Of a stretch of 64,000 nt of DNA, positions 42,710-51,381 are shown in pieces. Origin of the DNA: Bacillus sp. es.036 (GTDB lineage: Bacteria; Bacillota; Bacilli; Bacillales; Guptibacillaceae). Location of the stretch: NCBI RefSeq assembly GCF_002563635.1, contig NZ_PDIZ01000001.1:992001-1056000 (forward strand). Reading direction: 5' to 3'. The stretch's first letter is position 1. Each line of letters begins with the position of its first letter. The position numbers and the translations under genes are program-made. The notes below the pieces were generated by a model that had not been told where the DNA came from, did no database searches, and saw only the letters and a list, made by a program, of their open reading frames with translations.

Positions 42710-42719
42710 GAGGGGTAAG

Positions 42720-43376
42720 ATGAGAAAAATGCAGGGAGAAGAGTTCGATTCACTCGTATCCTTTTTTGATGATATGGCACGAACAAAGTGGCTTGGTGCC
42801 GTTCATGATGAACTAAAACAAGCTTCCGGTTCATGGGAAGAAAAATCCGTTCTCGATGTAGGATGTGGGACAGGGAGGCTTCTTCTTCGTGGTGTTGAGG
42901 AAGCGAGCATGCTGACAGGTGTTGATCTATCATCTGAAATGATTAAAGCTAGCAAACAGAATTTTTTCTTTTTGAATCGGTCGAATAAAAGTCACTTTTC
43001 AGAAGGTGACGCATGCAACCTTGCGTTTGAGGACGACTCGTTTGATTTGTCTCTATCAACGTGCGTCATGTTTCTATTACCTGAGCCTGAAGCAGGCATG
43101 AAAGAGATGATTCGTGTAACAAAAGAAGGCGGGAAGGTTGTGATGTTAAATCCGTCTTTACAAATGGACCAAATGGCAGCTTTCTCATATGGAAAAAAGC
43201 ATAATATGAGCGGTTTTGAACAAACTTCTTTGCTCAAATGGTCGAATGTTTCAACAAAAAGGCACCGCTACTCACCAGACCAATTAAGTGAAAAGCTTAA
43301 AGGTTTAGGTGCGAAGGAAACAAAACATGTTGAAGTGCTGGATGGTTTGGCCATTATTACAGTTGCATCCTTATAA
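42720..43376 (+). CDS. class I SAM-dependent methyltransferase of unknown substrate
   Basis: 218 residues with a UbiE/COQ5-like methyltransferase core: motif I VLDVGCGTGRLL near 46-57, acidic loop TGVDLSSEMIKA, motif for the adenine (EGDACNLAFEDDSFDLSLS), and EMIRVTKEGGKVVMLNPS. I do not recognise an orthologue in the B. subtilis pyr region, where cysH follows pyrE. The ATG at 42720 follows AGGAGGGG and lies 10 bases after pyrE, so it is probably read with the pyr operon. The substrate could be a small molecule, quinone or lipid; the sequence does not say. Confidence 0.8.
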   Translation: MRKMQGEEFDSLVSFFDDMARTKWLGAVHDELKQASGSWEEKSVLDVGCGTGRLLLRGVEEASMLTGVDLSSEMIKASKQNFFFLNRSNKSHFSEGDACNLAFEDDSFDLSLSTCVMFLLPEPEAGMKEMIRVTKEGGKVVMLNPSLQMDQMAAFSYGKKHNMSGFEQTSLLKWSNVSTKRHRYSPDQLSEKLKGLGAKETKHVEVLDGLAIITVASL

Positions 43377-43410
43377 AAAAGGTTCCCGCTAAATGTAGCG
43401 GGAACCTTTT
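43377..43410. terminator. bidirectional terminator between pyr operon and rqcH
   Basis: AAAAGGTTCCCGCT (43377-43390) pairs perfectly with AGCGGGAACCTTTT (43397-43410) around a 6-base loop. A/T tracts on both sides serve the convergent transcripts. Confidence 0.92.
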
Positions 43411-43412
43411 CA

Positions 43413-45110
43413 TTACTTCTTCATCCTAAAAACAAGATCCTGATCAGGTGTAACATATAACGTGTTTTGCTGATCATATGTCACAAACCCGGGTTTAGCA
43501 CCATTTGGTTTTTTAACGTGACGCACTTCCGTGTAATCAACTGGAACAGAGCCAGACTCACGGGCTTTACTGAAGTAGGCAGCGAGATTAGCTGCTTCAA
43601 GTAGCGTCTCCTCTGTATATTCCTTATTTCGAATGACAACGTGTGATCCAGGAATATCTTTCGTATGGAGCCACGTTTCGCTTCGAGCGGCCAACTTATT
43701 CGTTAAATACTCATTTTGTTTATTATTCTTCCCAACCAGAATTTCTGTACCGTCAGAAGAAAGGTAAACATCAAGCTGAGGTTTTGTTGGCTTTGATTTT
43801 TTCTTTTTGCGTCGCTTTTTAATGTAACCTTCTTCTTCAAGCTCTTCCCGAATTTCCTCGATATCTCGAGGTGAAGCGGAAGTTAACTGCTGAATGAGCT
43901 GTTCAAGGTAAGCAATTTCTTGATGAGCCATCGTAATCTGCTCTTCAAGAACGGAAATAGAATTTTTGGCTTTACTGTAGCGCTTGAAATAAGCTTGAGC
44001 ATTCTCGGACGGCGTTTTTTGTGGATTCAGCTCGATCTGAACTGTTCCACCATCTTCATCATAATAGTTTTGAACTTCTACTTGCTTATCGCCTCGTTTT
44101 ACTACATGCATATTTGCGGTTAACAGCTCGCCAAGCAGTTGGTAAGTGTCAGCTTCTTGGGCTTGTTCGATCGTACGTGATAACTTCTTAATTTTTTTCT
44201 CGTTTTTCTTTAATTCATTCGATAGAAAACGCTCAAGATCATTTGACTGTTGTTTCACGCGATCACGATCGGCTTTTCCGTAATAGAAACGGTCGAGCAG
44301 TTCACTAGCGGAGTCAAATGCTCTTTTTTCACCAGCTAAGTGGGTAAGCTCAACGACTGAAAAGAACTCTTTTGAACTTGTCACCATTTGCGGCGCATAG
44401 TCGTGGTGCTCTAGTTTTTGGAAAACATCGAAGAAAGCTTCTGGTAGCGTTGAGCGATTTGCAAGGCCAGCTCTATGAATCACTTCACTTGCGATGAGAG
44501 GTGAAAGTCCACCAAAAGCTTGCACGAGCTGCTGGCTCAATTTCCCTGAGTTAAAATCGATTTTCTTTAGAAAATCATCTCTTGTTAATCCGAACGGCGA
44601 AACTTTGTTTTGCGCAGGGGGAGCGATATAATCCTGCCCCGGAAGTACCGTTCGATGTCTGTTTACAGACGGAGAAAGGTGCTTAATGCTATCTAAAATC
44701 ATGTTCGATTCATTTAAAAGAATCACGTTACTATGGCGTCCCATTATTTCAGCGACTAATGTTCTTGTCGTTAAATCGCCAAGGTCATTTCGAGCTTTAA
44801 ACGTAACGTGGATGATTCGCTCATTTTCAATTTGTTTAATTTCTTCCACAATACTACCTTCTAAGTGCTTACGAAGCAGCATGCAGAACATTGGTGGTTC
44901 TTTTGGATTCGCATAAGATTCCTGCGTAATTTGAATTCTTGCATAAGATGGGTTAGCTGATAAAAGCAACTGATGGTTTTTTCCACCAGAACGAATCACA
45001 AGTAATAAATCAGTCGCATAGGGCTGATAGATTTTTGTCACGCGCCCACCTTTTAATTGTTCGTTCGTTTCATGTGCAACGGCTCTCATTACCATACCGT
45101 CAAAAGACAT
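43413..45110 (-). CDS. rqcH: Rqc2/NEMF homolog RqcH, ribosome-associated quality control
   Basis: Binds stalled 50S-peptidyl-tRNA complexes and adds C-terminal alanine tails that mark the nascent chain for degradation; once called a fibronectin-binding protein (YloA). 565 residues: NFACT-N domain ([26 protein letters not shown]), helix-hairpin-helix part, central coiled coil (about 270-430), a basic linker ([10 protein letters not shown]), and the C-terminal NFACT-R domain ([30 protein letters not shown]). Start at the ATG read from 45110, with AGGTGA upstream on the minus strand, giving MSFDGM; an in-frame GTG at 45119 is less likely. Confidence 0.93.
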   Translation of the reverse strand: MSFDGMVMRAVAHETNEQLKGGRVTKIYQPYATDLLLVIRSGGKNHQLLLSANPSYARIQITQESYANPKEPPMFCMLLRKHLEGSIVEEIKQIENERIIHVTFKARNDLGDLTTRTLVAEIMGRHSNVILLNESNMILDSIKHLSPSVNRHRTVLPGQDYIAPPAQNKVSPFGLTRDDFLKKIDFNSGKLSQQLVQAFGGLSPLIASEVIHRAGLANRSTLPEAFFDVFQKLEHHDYAPQMVTSSKEFFSVVELTHLAGEKRAFDSASELLDRFYYGKADRDRVKQQSNDLERFLSNELKKNEKKIKKLSRTIEQAQEADTYQLLGELLTANMHVVKRGDKQVEVQNYYDEDGGTVQIELNPQKTPSENAQAYFKRYSKAKNSISVLEEQITMAHQEIAYLEQLIQQLTSASPRDIEEIREELEEEGYIKKRRKKKKSKPTKPQLDVYLSSDGTEILVGKNNKQNEYLTNKLAARSETWLHTKDIPGSHVVIRNKEYTEETLLEAANLAAYFSKARESGSVPVDYTEVRHVKKPNGAKPGFVTYDQQNTLYVTPDQDLVFRMKK

Positions 45111-45148
45111 ATCGTTCACCTACATTCCTATCACTAGACATTATTCTT

Positions 45149-45177
45149 AGTATAGCATTTTTTTGAGCTTGTCTGAA
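45149..45177 (-). promoter_or_regulatory. candidate sigma-A promoter of rqcH
   Basis: On the minus strand, TATACT (45149-45154) lies 17 bases after TTCAGA (45172-45177). The -35 matches only half of the consensus. Confidence 0.45.
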
Positions 45178-45225
45178 TATAGTTGAATTATTAGCGACAT
45201 TACGTGCAGGATCGGGGTGTAGATC

Positions 45226-47910
45226 ATGAACTGGTATAACATGACAAAAGGAGAAGTTGTTGAGGAATTGGAGACAAGCGAGGGGGGAATTAGTTCCGAT
45301 GAAGTAGAGAGAAGAAGAAAAGTTTTTGGACTAAATCAATTAGATGAAGCAGAACGACCATCGATGATCTTAATGTTTTTAGCCCAATTCAAAGATTTTA
45401 TGGTCGTCGTCCTCCTGGCGGCTACGCTTATATCCGGATTACTTGGAGAATATCTTGATGCGATCGCCATTATCCTAATCATCCTAATGAACGGGATTCT
45501 TGGCTTTGTACAAGAACGAAAAGCAGAAAAATCCCTCCAGGCATTAAAACAGTTATCATCACCAAAGATGAAGGTCCTTCGAGATGGTGATTGGACGACC
45601 ATCCCTGCATTAGAAGCAGTTGTAGGGGATATTGTTCGAATTGAAAGCGGAGACCGGATTGGGGCTGATTTACGCCTTTTAACTTGTCAGGGGTTACAAA
45701 TTGAAGAATCAGCGCTTACCGGAGAATCATTACCTGTAAACAAGCACCCAGAGGCGATACGGGATGAACAACCTGGTCCTGGTGATCAGCAAAACATGGG
45801 TTTTATGGGGACACTTGTAACGAAAGGAAAAGGTGTTGGGGTTGTGACAGCAACTGGGATGAAAACAGAGATGGGAAAAATCGCACATCTCATTCAATCC
45901 GCTGATACAATGGAAACACCTCTTCAAAATCGATTAGAGCAGTTAGGTAAAGTGCTAATAGCTGCAGCTCTTCTGTTAACGGCACTAGTTGTCGTGCTTG
46001 GGATTATTCAGGGACGAGATGTTTATAGTATGTTCTTAGCTGGAGTATCCCTCGCAGTCGCGGCAATCCCTGAAGGATTACCGGCAATCGTTACGATTGC
46101 CCTTGCGATTGGCATGCAAAAAATGAGTAAACGAAAAGCCATTGTTCGAAAGCTTCCTTCTGTCGAAACACTCGGGTGTGCGACCGTAATTTGTTCAGAT
46201 AAGACGGGAACGCTCACGCAAAATAAAATGATGGTTACAAAGCTTTGGGCAGGCGGAGAGACGTGGGATGTTACCGGGTCTGGCTACTCTCCTTATGGCG
46301 ACTTCTTTAAAGGCAACACGCGCGTTTATTCTGATGAGGAACGTTCGCTGAAGCAGCTGCTTACTTTTGGGTTACTTTGTAGCAATGCGAGAGTGATGGA
46401 AAAAAGCGGCGAATACGTTCTTGACGGTGATCCAACGGAAGGGGCACTCGTTGCCGCAGCAATGAAGGCCGGATTAACAGAAGATGTGAGGGAAGAGGAA
46501 TTTATAATCATTCAGGAATTTCCTTTTGACTCCAACCGAAAAATGATGAGCATAGTAGTTGAAGATTCAGTTGGAAAACGGTATGTGATCGCAAAAGGTG
46601 CACCTGATATTGTTCTTAAGCAGTGTGAATCGGTGTTATGGAGTGAGAAAAAAGCGCCGCTTCGCAAAAGCTATGAAAGAGAAATTCAGGAGCAGTTAAA
46701 TGCGTTTGGTGAATTAGCTTTAAGAACGATCGCCGTCGCTTTTAAACCGATCCAAAATGAAGACAATATGCTTCATAGCGTACAAGCTGAATCTCGCTTA
46801 ACCTTTGTTGGCTTAGAGGGAATGATCGATCCGCCACGTGAAGAAGTGAAGCAGGCTGTAGCTGATTGTAAAACCGCCGGGATTAAAACGATTATGATTA
46901 CTGGTGATCATGTGACAACAGCTAAAGCGATTGCCCTTAATTTAGGAATTCTACCTGAGCGTGGCAAAGTTATGGAAGGAAGTAAGCTCTCTTCCCTGAG
47001 CGTAGAAGAACTAGAAAATCAAGTAGAAGACATTTACGTGTTTGCGCGTGTATCACCGGAACACAAATTAAAAATTGTGAAAGCTCTTCAAAATAGAGGT
47101 CACATCGTTGCGATGACAGGAGATGGGGTGAATGATGCCCCCGCGATTAAAGCTTCTAATATCGGTATTTCAATGGGAGTGACGGGGACAGACGTAGCAA
47201 AAGAATCATCATCGCTCATATTAAGCGACGACAATTTCACAACGATCAGAGCGGCGGTAGAAGAAGGGCGAAACATCTATGAAAATATTCGGAAATTCAT
47301 TCGCTATATGCTAGCCTCAAACGTTGGCGAAATTCTTGTCATGCTTTTTGCGATATTACTCATGCTCCCCCTTCCGCTCGTACCGATTCAAATTCTTTGG
47401 GTTAATCTCGTGACGGATGGGCTGCCAGCAATGGCGCTTGGACTTGACCCTGCAGAGGGTAATGTGATGAGGCGAGATCCGCGTAAGCCAAAAGAAGGCG
47501 TTTTTGCTAGAGGATTAGGATGGAAAATCATCTCTCGCGGTATCATGATAGGAGCCTGTACACTTGCTGCCTTTATGATTTGCTATAGTGAAAGCCCGAA
47601 TGATCTAGTTCAGGCACAAACTGTAGCATTCTCAACACTCGTGCTCGCTCAATTGATTCATGTATTTGACTGCCGCAGTGAACGATCGATCTTTCATCGT
47701 AACCCTTTTGAGAATAAAGCCCTTGTCCTTGCGGTACTCTCTTCGGTTGGATTACTGCTCGCAGTCATCTATTATGAACCTCTTCAACCGATTTTCCATA
47801 CAACTTATTTATCGATGAGAGAATGGATGCTTATATTAGTCTTTTCTAGCATTCCAACGTTCCTATTAGCAGGTACAACCTTTTTTAAAAGACAACGCAG
47901 CAGAGGGTAA
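45226..47910 (+). CDS. yloB: P-type (P2A) calcium-transporting ATPase (YloB-like)
   Basis: Ca2+-translocating P-type ATPase of the SERCA/PMR1 class. 894 residues: N-terminal cation ATPase domain, membrane helices M1-M10, phosphorylation motif [13 protein letters not shown] near 325, TGES in the actuator domain ([11 protein letters not shown]), hinge [13 protein letters not shown] near 640, and ion-site residues in M4 (AAIPEGLPA) and M6 ([13 protein letters not shown]). The sequence closely follows B. subtilis YloB, linked there to calcium in spores. The ATG at 45226 has only a modest ribosome binding site (CGGGGTG). Divergent from rqcH. Confidence 0.93.
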   Translation: MNWYNMTKGEVVEELETSEGGISSDEVERRRKVFGLNQLDEAERPSMILMFLAQFKDFMVVVLLAATLISGLLGEYLDAIAIILIILMNGILGFVQERKAEKSLQALKQLSSPKMKVLRDGDWTTIPALEAVVGDIVRIESGDRIGADLRLLTCQGLQIEESALTGESLPVNKHPEAIRDEQPGPGDQQNMGFMGTLVTKGKGVGVVTATGMKTEMGKIAHLIQSADTMETPLQNRLEQLGKVLIAAALLLTALVVVLGIIQGRDVYSMFLAGVSLAVAAIPEGLPAIVTIALAIGMQKMSKRKAIVRKLPSVETLGCATVICSDKTGTLTQNKMMVTKLWAGGETWDVTGSGYSPYGDFFKGNTRVYSDEERSLKQLLTFGLLCSNARVMEKSGEYVLDGDPTEGALVAAAMKAGLTEDVREEEFIIIQEFPFDSNRKMMSIVVEDSVGKRYVIAKGAPDIVLKQCESVLWSEKKAPLRKSYEREIQEQLNAFGELALRTIAVAFKPIQNEDNMLHSVQAESRLTFVGLEGMIDPPREEVKQAVADCKTAGIKTIMITGDHVTTAKAIALNLGILPERGKVMEGSKLSSLSVEELENQVEDIYVFARVSPEHKLKIVKALQNRGHIVAMTGDGVNDAPAIKASNIGISMGVTGTDVAKESSSLILSDDNFTTIRAAVEEGRNIYENIRKFIRYMLASNVGEILVMLFAILLMLPLPLVPIQILWVNLVTDGLPAMALGLDPAEGNVMRRDPRKPKEGVFARGLGWKIISRGIMIGACTLAAFMICYSESPNDLVQAQTVAFSTLVLAQLIHVFDCRSERSIFHRNPFENKALVLAVLSSVGLLLAVIYYEPLQPIFHTTYLSMREWMLILVFSSIPTFLLAGTTFFKRQRSRG

Positions 47911-47927
47911 TGACCCTCTGTTTTTTC
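47901..47927 (+). terminator. rho-independent terminator overlapping the end of yloB
   Basis: CAGAGGG (47901-47907) pairs with CCCTCTG (47914-47920), followed by six T residues. The yloB stop codon lies in the loop. Confidence 0.88.
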
Positions 47928-47971
47928 TATTCCAGATTCATAATAAGAAAGAGATATCCCTTTGTTTCAGT

Positions 47972-47999
47972 TTGATGAAGTGGTACAATTGGTTAGAAT
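47972..47999 (+). promoter_or_regulatory. candidate sigma-A promoter of yloC-remA-gmk-rpoZ
   Basis: TTGATG (47972-47977) and TAGAAT (47994-47999), spacer 16. The start would leave a leader of about 13-15 bases before the ATG at 48019. Confidence 0.5.
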
Positions 48000-48018
48000 A
48001 GCTATTGGATGTGATAAT

Positions 48019-48894
48019 ATGGTTAAGAGTATGACCGGATTTGGGAGAGCATCGCATGAGGAAGAGGATGTTCAAATAACGGTAGAAATAAAATCCGTTA
48101 ACCATCGTTACTTCGATGGTACATTTCGCATGCCAAAAGCGCTCCTTCATCTCGAAGGTAGAATGAAGAAGGCCATTCAGCGCACAATTGCGCGCGGGAA
48201 AGTGGAGCTTTATTTAACCATTGATGGAGCTGGGTTTCGATCATCGGACGTAAAGGTGGATTGGAATCTGCTTGACCAATACATAACGATTTTAAAACAA
48301 GCCTCCGAACGATACGAATTGCAAGAAGATTTGTCTACCTCTAAGCTTTTAAACATGGATGTCTATCAAGTGACTGAGAAAGAACAAAATATCAATCAGC
48401 TAGAGGATGAGATTTTTGCTACGATGAATTTAGCGGTCGCTCGACTTGTTGAAATGCGAGAAATTGAAGGGAAAGCCCTTGAGCAAGATATAAGGACAAA
48501 GCTTCAAAAAATGACAGAAGTCTTAACTTCCATTTCAATGCTTTCAAATGAAGTAACATCCTCATTTGAAGCTCGAATACGCACGAAACTCGAAGGTTTT
48601 AAAGAACTTGAAGCAATCGATGAGGCGCGTATTTTAACGGAAGTGGCGTATCTTGCAGATAAAGCGAGTATCGATGAAGAAATCACGCGACTCCGTAGTC
48701 ACCTAGCCCAATTCCATGATATTCTTAGTAATGATGGTGTCGTAGGAAGGAAACTTGATTTCTTAGTGCAGGAAATGAATAGGGAGCTGAATACGATCGG
48801 TTCCAAGTCTCAACACCATAAGATCAGCCAACATGTTATTGATCTTAAGAGCGAAGTGGAAAAGGTTCGTGAGCAGGTTCAAAATATTGAATAG
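48019..48894 (+). CDS. yloC: YicC-family endoribonuclease YloC
   Basis: Member of the YicC/YloC family, described as metal-dependent endoribonucleases. 291 residues: N-terminal SMTGFGRAS motif, the conserved IKSVNHRYFDGTFRMP, and a C-terminal domain with DEEITRLRSHLAQF and GRKLDFLVQEMNRELNTIGSK. The frame is open upstream to 47962, but the ATG at 48019 gives the typical MVKSMTGFG start; the ribosome binding site there is weak. It precedes remA and gmk, as in B. subtilis. Confidence 0.92.
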   Translation: MVKSMTGFGRASHEEEDVQITVEIKSVNHRYFDGTFRMPKALLHLEGRMKKAIQRTIARGKVELYLTIDGAGFRSSDVKVDWNLLDQYITILKQASERYELQEDLSTSKLLNMDVYQVTEKEQNINQLEDEIFATMNLAVARLVEMREIEGKALEQDIRTKLQKMTEVLTSISMLSNEVTSSFEARIRTKLEGFKELEAIDEARILTEVAYLADKASIDEEITRLRSHLAQFHDILSNDGVVGRKLDFLVQEMNRELNTIGSKSQHHKISQHVIDLKSEVEKVREQVQNIE

Positions 48895-48963
48895 CCTTAG
48901 CGCTTTGTTTAAAATCACCCTACTGGTGTAAAAATAGAATCGTGATTCCTGGGAGGAACGACC

Positions 48964-49224
48964 ATGAGTATTAAATTAATCAATATCGGATTCGGTAACA
49001 TAGTGAATGCGAATCGAATTGTTTCAATTGTTAGTCCAGAGTCGGCACCAATCAAACGAATTATCACTGTTGCAAGGGACCGCAATATGCTTGTGGACGC
49101 AACATATGGAAGAAGAACGCGTGCCGTTATTATTTCTGATAGCGACCATGTTATTCTTTCGGCAGTCCAGCCTGAAACAGTCGCGCAGCGTCTCGGGAAC
49201 AAAGACGAGCTTTCAGACGAGTAG
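48964..49224 (+). CDS. remA: biofilm matrix regulator RemA (YlzA)
   Basis: Small DNA-binding regulator that activates biofilm matrix and osmoprotection genes in B. subtilis; forms ring-like oligomers. 86 residues with the highly conserved core INIGFGN and [12 protein letters not shown], and the basic [11 protein letters not shown] that contacts DNA. The ATG at 48964 follows GGGAGG. It sits between yloC and gmk, the conserved place. Its target operons are not in the window. Confidence 0.94.
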   Translation: MSIKLINIGFGNIVNANRIVSIVSPESAPIKRIITVARDRNMLVDATYGRRTRAVIISDSDHVILSAVQPETVAQRLGNKDELSDE

Positions 49225-49246
49225 CATCTATAAAGTGGAGGTTAGT

Positions 49247-49861
49247 ATGGAAAAAGAACGTGGGTTGTTAATTGTTCTCTCTGGCCCTTCTGGTGTTGGA
49301 AAAGGAACAGTAAGAAAAGCTTTCATGCATAATGCGGACGAGGTACAGTATTCCATTTCTGTTACAACACGCAAGCCGCGTGAAGGCGAAGTGAACGGAG
49401 TTGATTATTTCTTTAAATCTCATGAAGAATTTGAAGATATGATCGAAAATAATAAGCTGCTTGAATATGCCCATTACGTTGGGAACTACTATGGCACGCC
49501 TGTTGACTATGTAGAAGAAACCTTGCAGTCTGGGAAAGATGTGTTGCTTGAGATTGAAGTGCAAGGAGCAAAGCAAGTTCGCAAGCATTTTCCTGAAGGA
49601 GCTTTTATTTTTTTAATGCCTCCTAGTTTAACAGAACTTCGCAATCGTATCGTTAACCGTGGTACGGAATCGAATGATTTAATTGATAACCGTATGGGCG
49701 TTGCGAAAGAAGAAATCGAATTGATTGATGAATACGATTATATCGTTGAAAATGATCAAGTAGAATTAGCTTGTGAGCGAATTCGTGCTATTATTACAGC
49801 AGAGCACTTAAGACGTGATCGTCTTGCCCATAAATATAAGAATGTAACGGAGGTTAAATAA
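49247..49861 (+). CDS. gmk: guanylate kinase
   Basis: Phosphorylates GMP to GDP. 204 residues: P-loop [14 protein letters not shown] near 11-24, GMP-binding [17 protein letters not shown], and [14 protein letters not shown] near 99-112. An open frame continues upstream across remA to 49007, but that part reads remA in another phase; the ATG at 49247 with GTGGAGG upstream is right. The TAA overlaps the rpoZ ATG (TAAATAATG region), so the genes are coupled. Confidence 0.96.
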   Translation: MEKERGLLIVLSGPSGVGKGTVRKAFMHNADEVQYSISVTTRKPREGEVNGVDYFFKSHEEFEDMIENNKLLEYAHYVGNYYGTPVDYVEETLQSGKDVLLEIEVQGAKQVRKHFPEGAFIFLMPPSLTELRNRIVNRGTESNDLIDNRMGVAKEEIELIDEYDYIVENDQVELACERIRAIITAEHLRRDRLAHKYKNVTEVK

Positions 49862-50067
49862 TGATTTTATACCCATCGATTGACTCACTAATGGACCGTA
49901 TTGATTCAAAGTACACACTTGCAACACTTTCAGCTAAGCGTGCGCGCACGATTCAACAAACTGGTAATGTTTATGTTGATCGTCCAAAGTCAGTAAAGGC
50001 TGTTGGTAAAGCACTTGAAGAAGTACTTGATGGCAAACTACTTGCAGACGGCATGATAGAAGACTGA
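49861..50067 (+). CDS. rpoZ: RNA polymerase omega subunit
   Basis: Small subunit that assists assembly of RNA polymerase by clamping the beta-prime subunit. 68 residues; the conserved [20 protein letters not shown] and SAKRARTI motifs are clear. It begins where gmk ends, and a terminator follows, closing yloC-remA-gmk-rpoZ. Confidence 0.95.
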   Translation: MILYPSIDSLMDRIDSKYTLATLSAKRARTIQQTGNVYVDRPKSVKAVGKALEEVLDGKLLADGMIED

Positions 50068-50075
50068 GTGAAAAG

Positions 50076-50109
50076 TAACAACCTATGAGAATAGGTTGTT
50101 ATTTTTTTC
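50076..50109 (+). terminator. rho-independent terminator after rpoZ
   Basis: TAACAACCTAT (50076-50086) pairs perfectly with ATAGGTTGTTA (50091-50101), loop GAGA, followed by seven T residues. Confidence 0.93.
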
Positions 50110-50172
50110 TTAAATTAGCTTCTCTTTACTATATTTATATTATGTTAACTATTTGGACGGAAGGTGAAACTT

Positions 50173-51381
50173 ATGAGTCTAAAGGGAAAGAAGATATTGC
50201 TTTGTGTTAGTGGTGGGATTGCTGTATTTAAGGCAGCCGCTCTCACAAGTAAGCTCTATCAAACGGGTGCGGAAGTGAAGGTGTTAATGACAAAATCAGC
50301 TACTGAATTTGTTACACCATTAACGTTTCAAACGCTTTCCAGAAATGATGTTTATAAGGATACCTTTGAAGAAAAGGACCCAACAGCAGTAGCCCATATT
50401 GACGTAGCGGACTGGGCAGACCTCGTTCTTATCGCGCCTGCTACAGCAAACATCGTTGGTAAGCTTGCGAACGGAATCTCAGACGATATGATGTCAACGA
50501 CGTTACTTGCTACCGAAGCTCCCGTATGGGTAGCCCCAGCGATGAATGTTCACATGTACGACCATCCTGCTGTTAAGAAAAACATGGACATCCTCCGCTC
50601 GTTTGGCTGTCATTTTCTTGAGCCTGGAGAAGGGTTACTTGCATGTGGCTATGTTGGTAAAGGGCGCATGGCGGAGCCTGAAGATATCCTGGCAACGTTA
50701 GAAACGTATTTTAAAGAAGATACGAACGATTTAGCTGGGAAAAAAGTAGTCGTCACGGCAGGTCCTACGCGAGAACCGGTTGATCCTGTTCGCTATTTTA
50801 CAAACTATTCTTCCGGAAAAATGGGATTTGCTTTAGCTGAGCAGGCGGCAAACCGTGGTGCGGATGTCACATTAGTGGCAGGTCCAGTCTCTCTTCCCAC
50901 TCCTCAAGGTGTTGAACGTATTGATGTCGTTACCGCAGAAGAAATGTTTGAGTCTGTTCTACAGGCAGCTGAGACGGCTGATATTGTTATAAAAGCAGCC
51001 GCCGTTGCCGACTATCGACCTGCTACAATTGCTTCAGAAAAAGTGAAGAAATCTGAGGGTGAGATGGTGATTGAGATGGAGCGGACGAAAGACATTCTTT
51101 GGACGCTTGGCCAAAAAAAGAAAAATCAAATTCTTGTTGGGTTTGCGGCAGAGTCAGAGCGGTTGGATGAATTTGCACAGAAAAAGCTAGTAAAGAAAAA
51201 TTTGGATTTGATTTGTGCGAACAATATTAAAGCAGAGGGTGCAGGCTTTGATAAAGATACCAATGTTATGACGCTTCTTCATCGTGATGGGGAACGCGTT
51301 GAACTTCCATTGCAATCCAAGCATGAGGCAGCGAATCGCATTCTCGATGAAGTGAATCGATTGGACGTGACTCGTTCATGA
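50173..51381 (+). CDS. coaBC: bifunctional phosphopantothenoylcysteine decarboxylase / phosphopantothenate-cysteine ligase CoaBC
   Basis: Two steps of coenzyme A synthesis in one protein. 402 residues: N-terminal FMN-dependent decarboxylase (CVSGGIAVFKA, VWVAPAMNVHMYDHP, and the catalytic cysteine in GLLACGYVGKGRM near 158), and a C-terminal synthetase (VVTAGPTREPVDPVRYFTNYSSGKMG near 197). An in-frame GTG at 50164 overlaps the ribosome binding site AAGG (50161-50164); the ATG at 50173 is preferred. It overlaps priA by four bases (ATGA). A possible promoter is TTAGCT (50115) with TATTAT (50138), spacer 17, but the -35 is poor. Confidence 0.95.
   Translation: MSLKGKKILLCVSGGIAVFKAAALTSKLYQTGAEVKVLMTKSATEFVTPLTFQTLSRNDVYKDTFEEKDPTAVAHIDVADWADLVLIAPATANIVGKLANGISDDMMSTTLLATEAPVWVAPAMNVHMYDHPAVKKNMDILRSFGCHFLEPGEGLLACGYVGKGRMAEPEDILATLETYFKEDTNDLAGKKVVVTAGPTREPVDPVRYFTNYSSGKMGFALAEQAANRGADVTLVAGPVSLPTPQGVERIDVVTAEEMFESVLQAAETADIVIKAAAVADYRPATIASEKVKKSEGEMVIEMERTKDILWTLGQKKKNQILVGFAAESERLDEFAQKKLVKKNLDLICANNIKAEGAGFDKDTNVMTLLHRDGERVELPLQSKHEAANRILDEVNRLDVTRS

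Noticed and set aside
49007-49246. Upstream extension of the gmk frame across remA
   Set aside because: It would overlap almost all of remA in another phase; the ATG at 49247 has a proper ribosome binding site and matches the family start.
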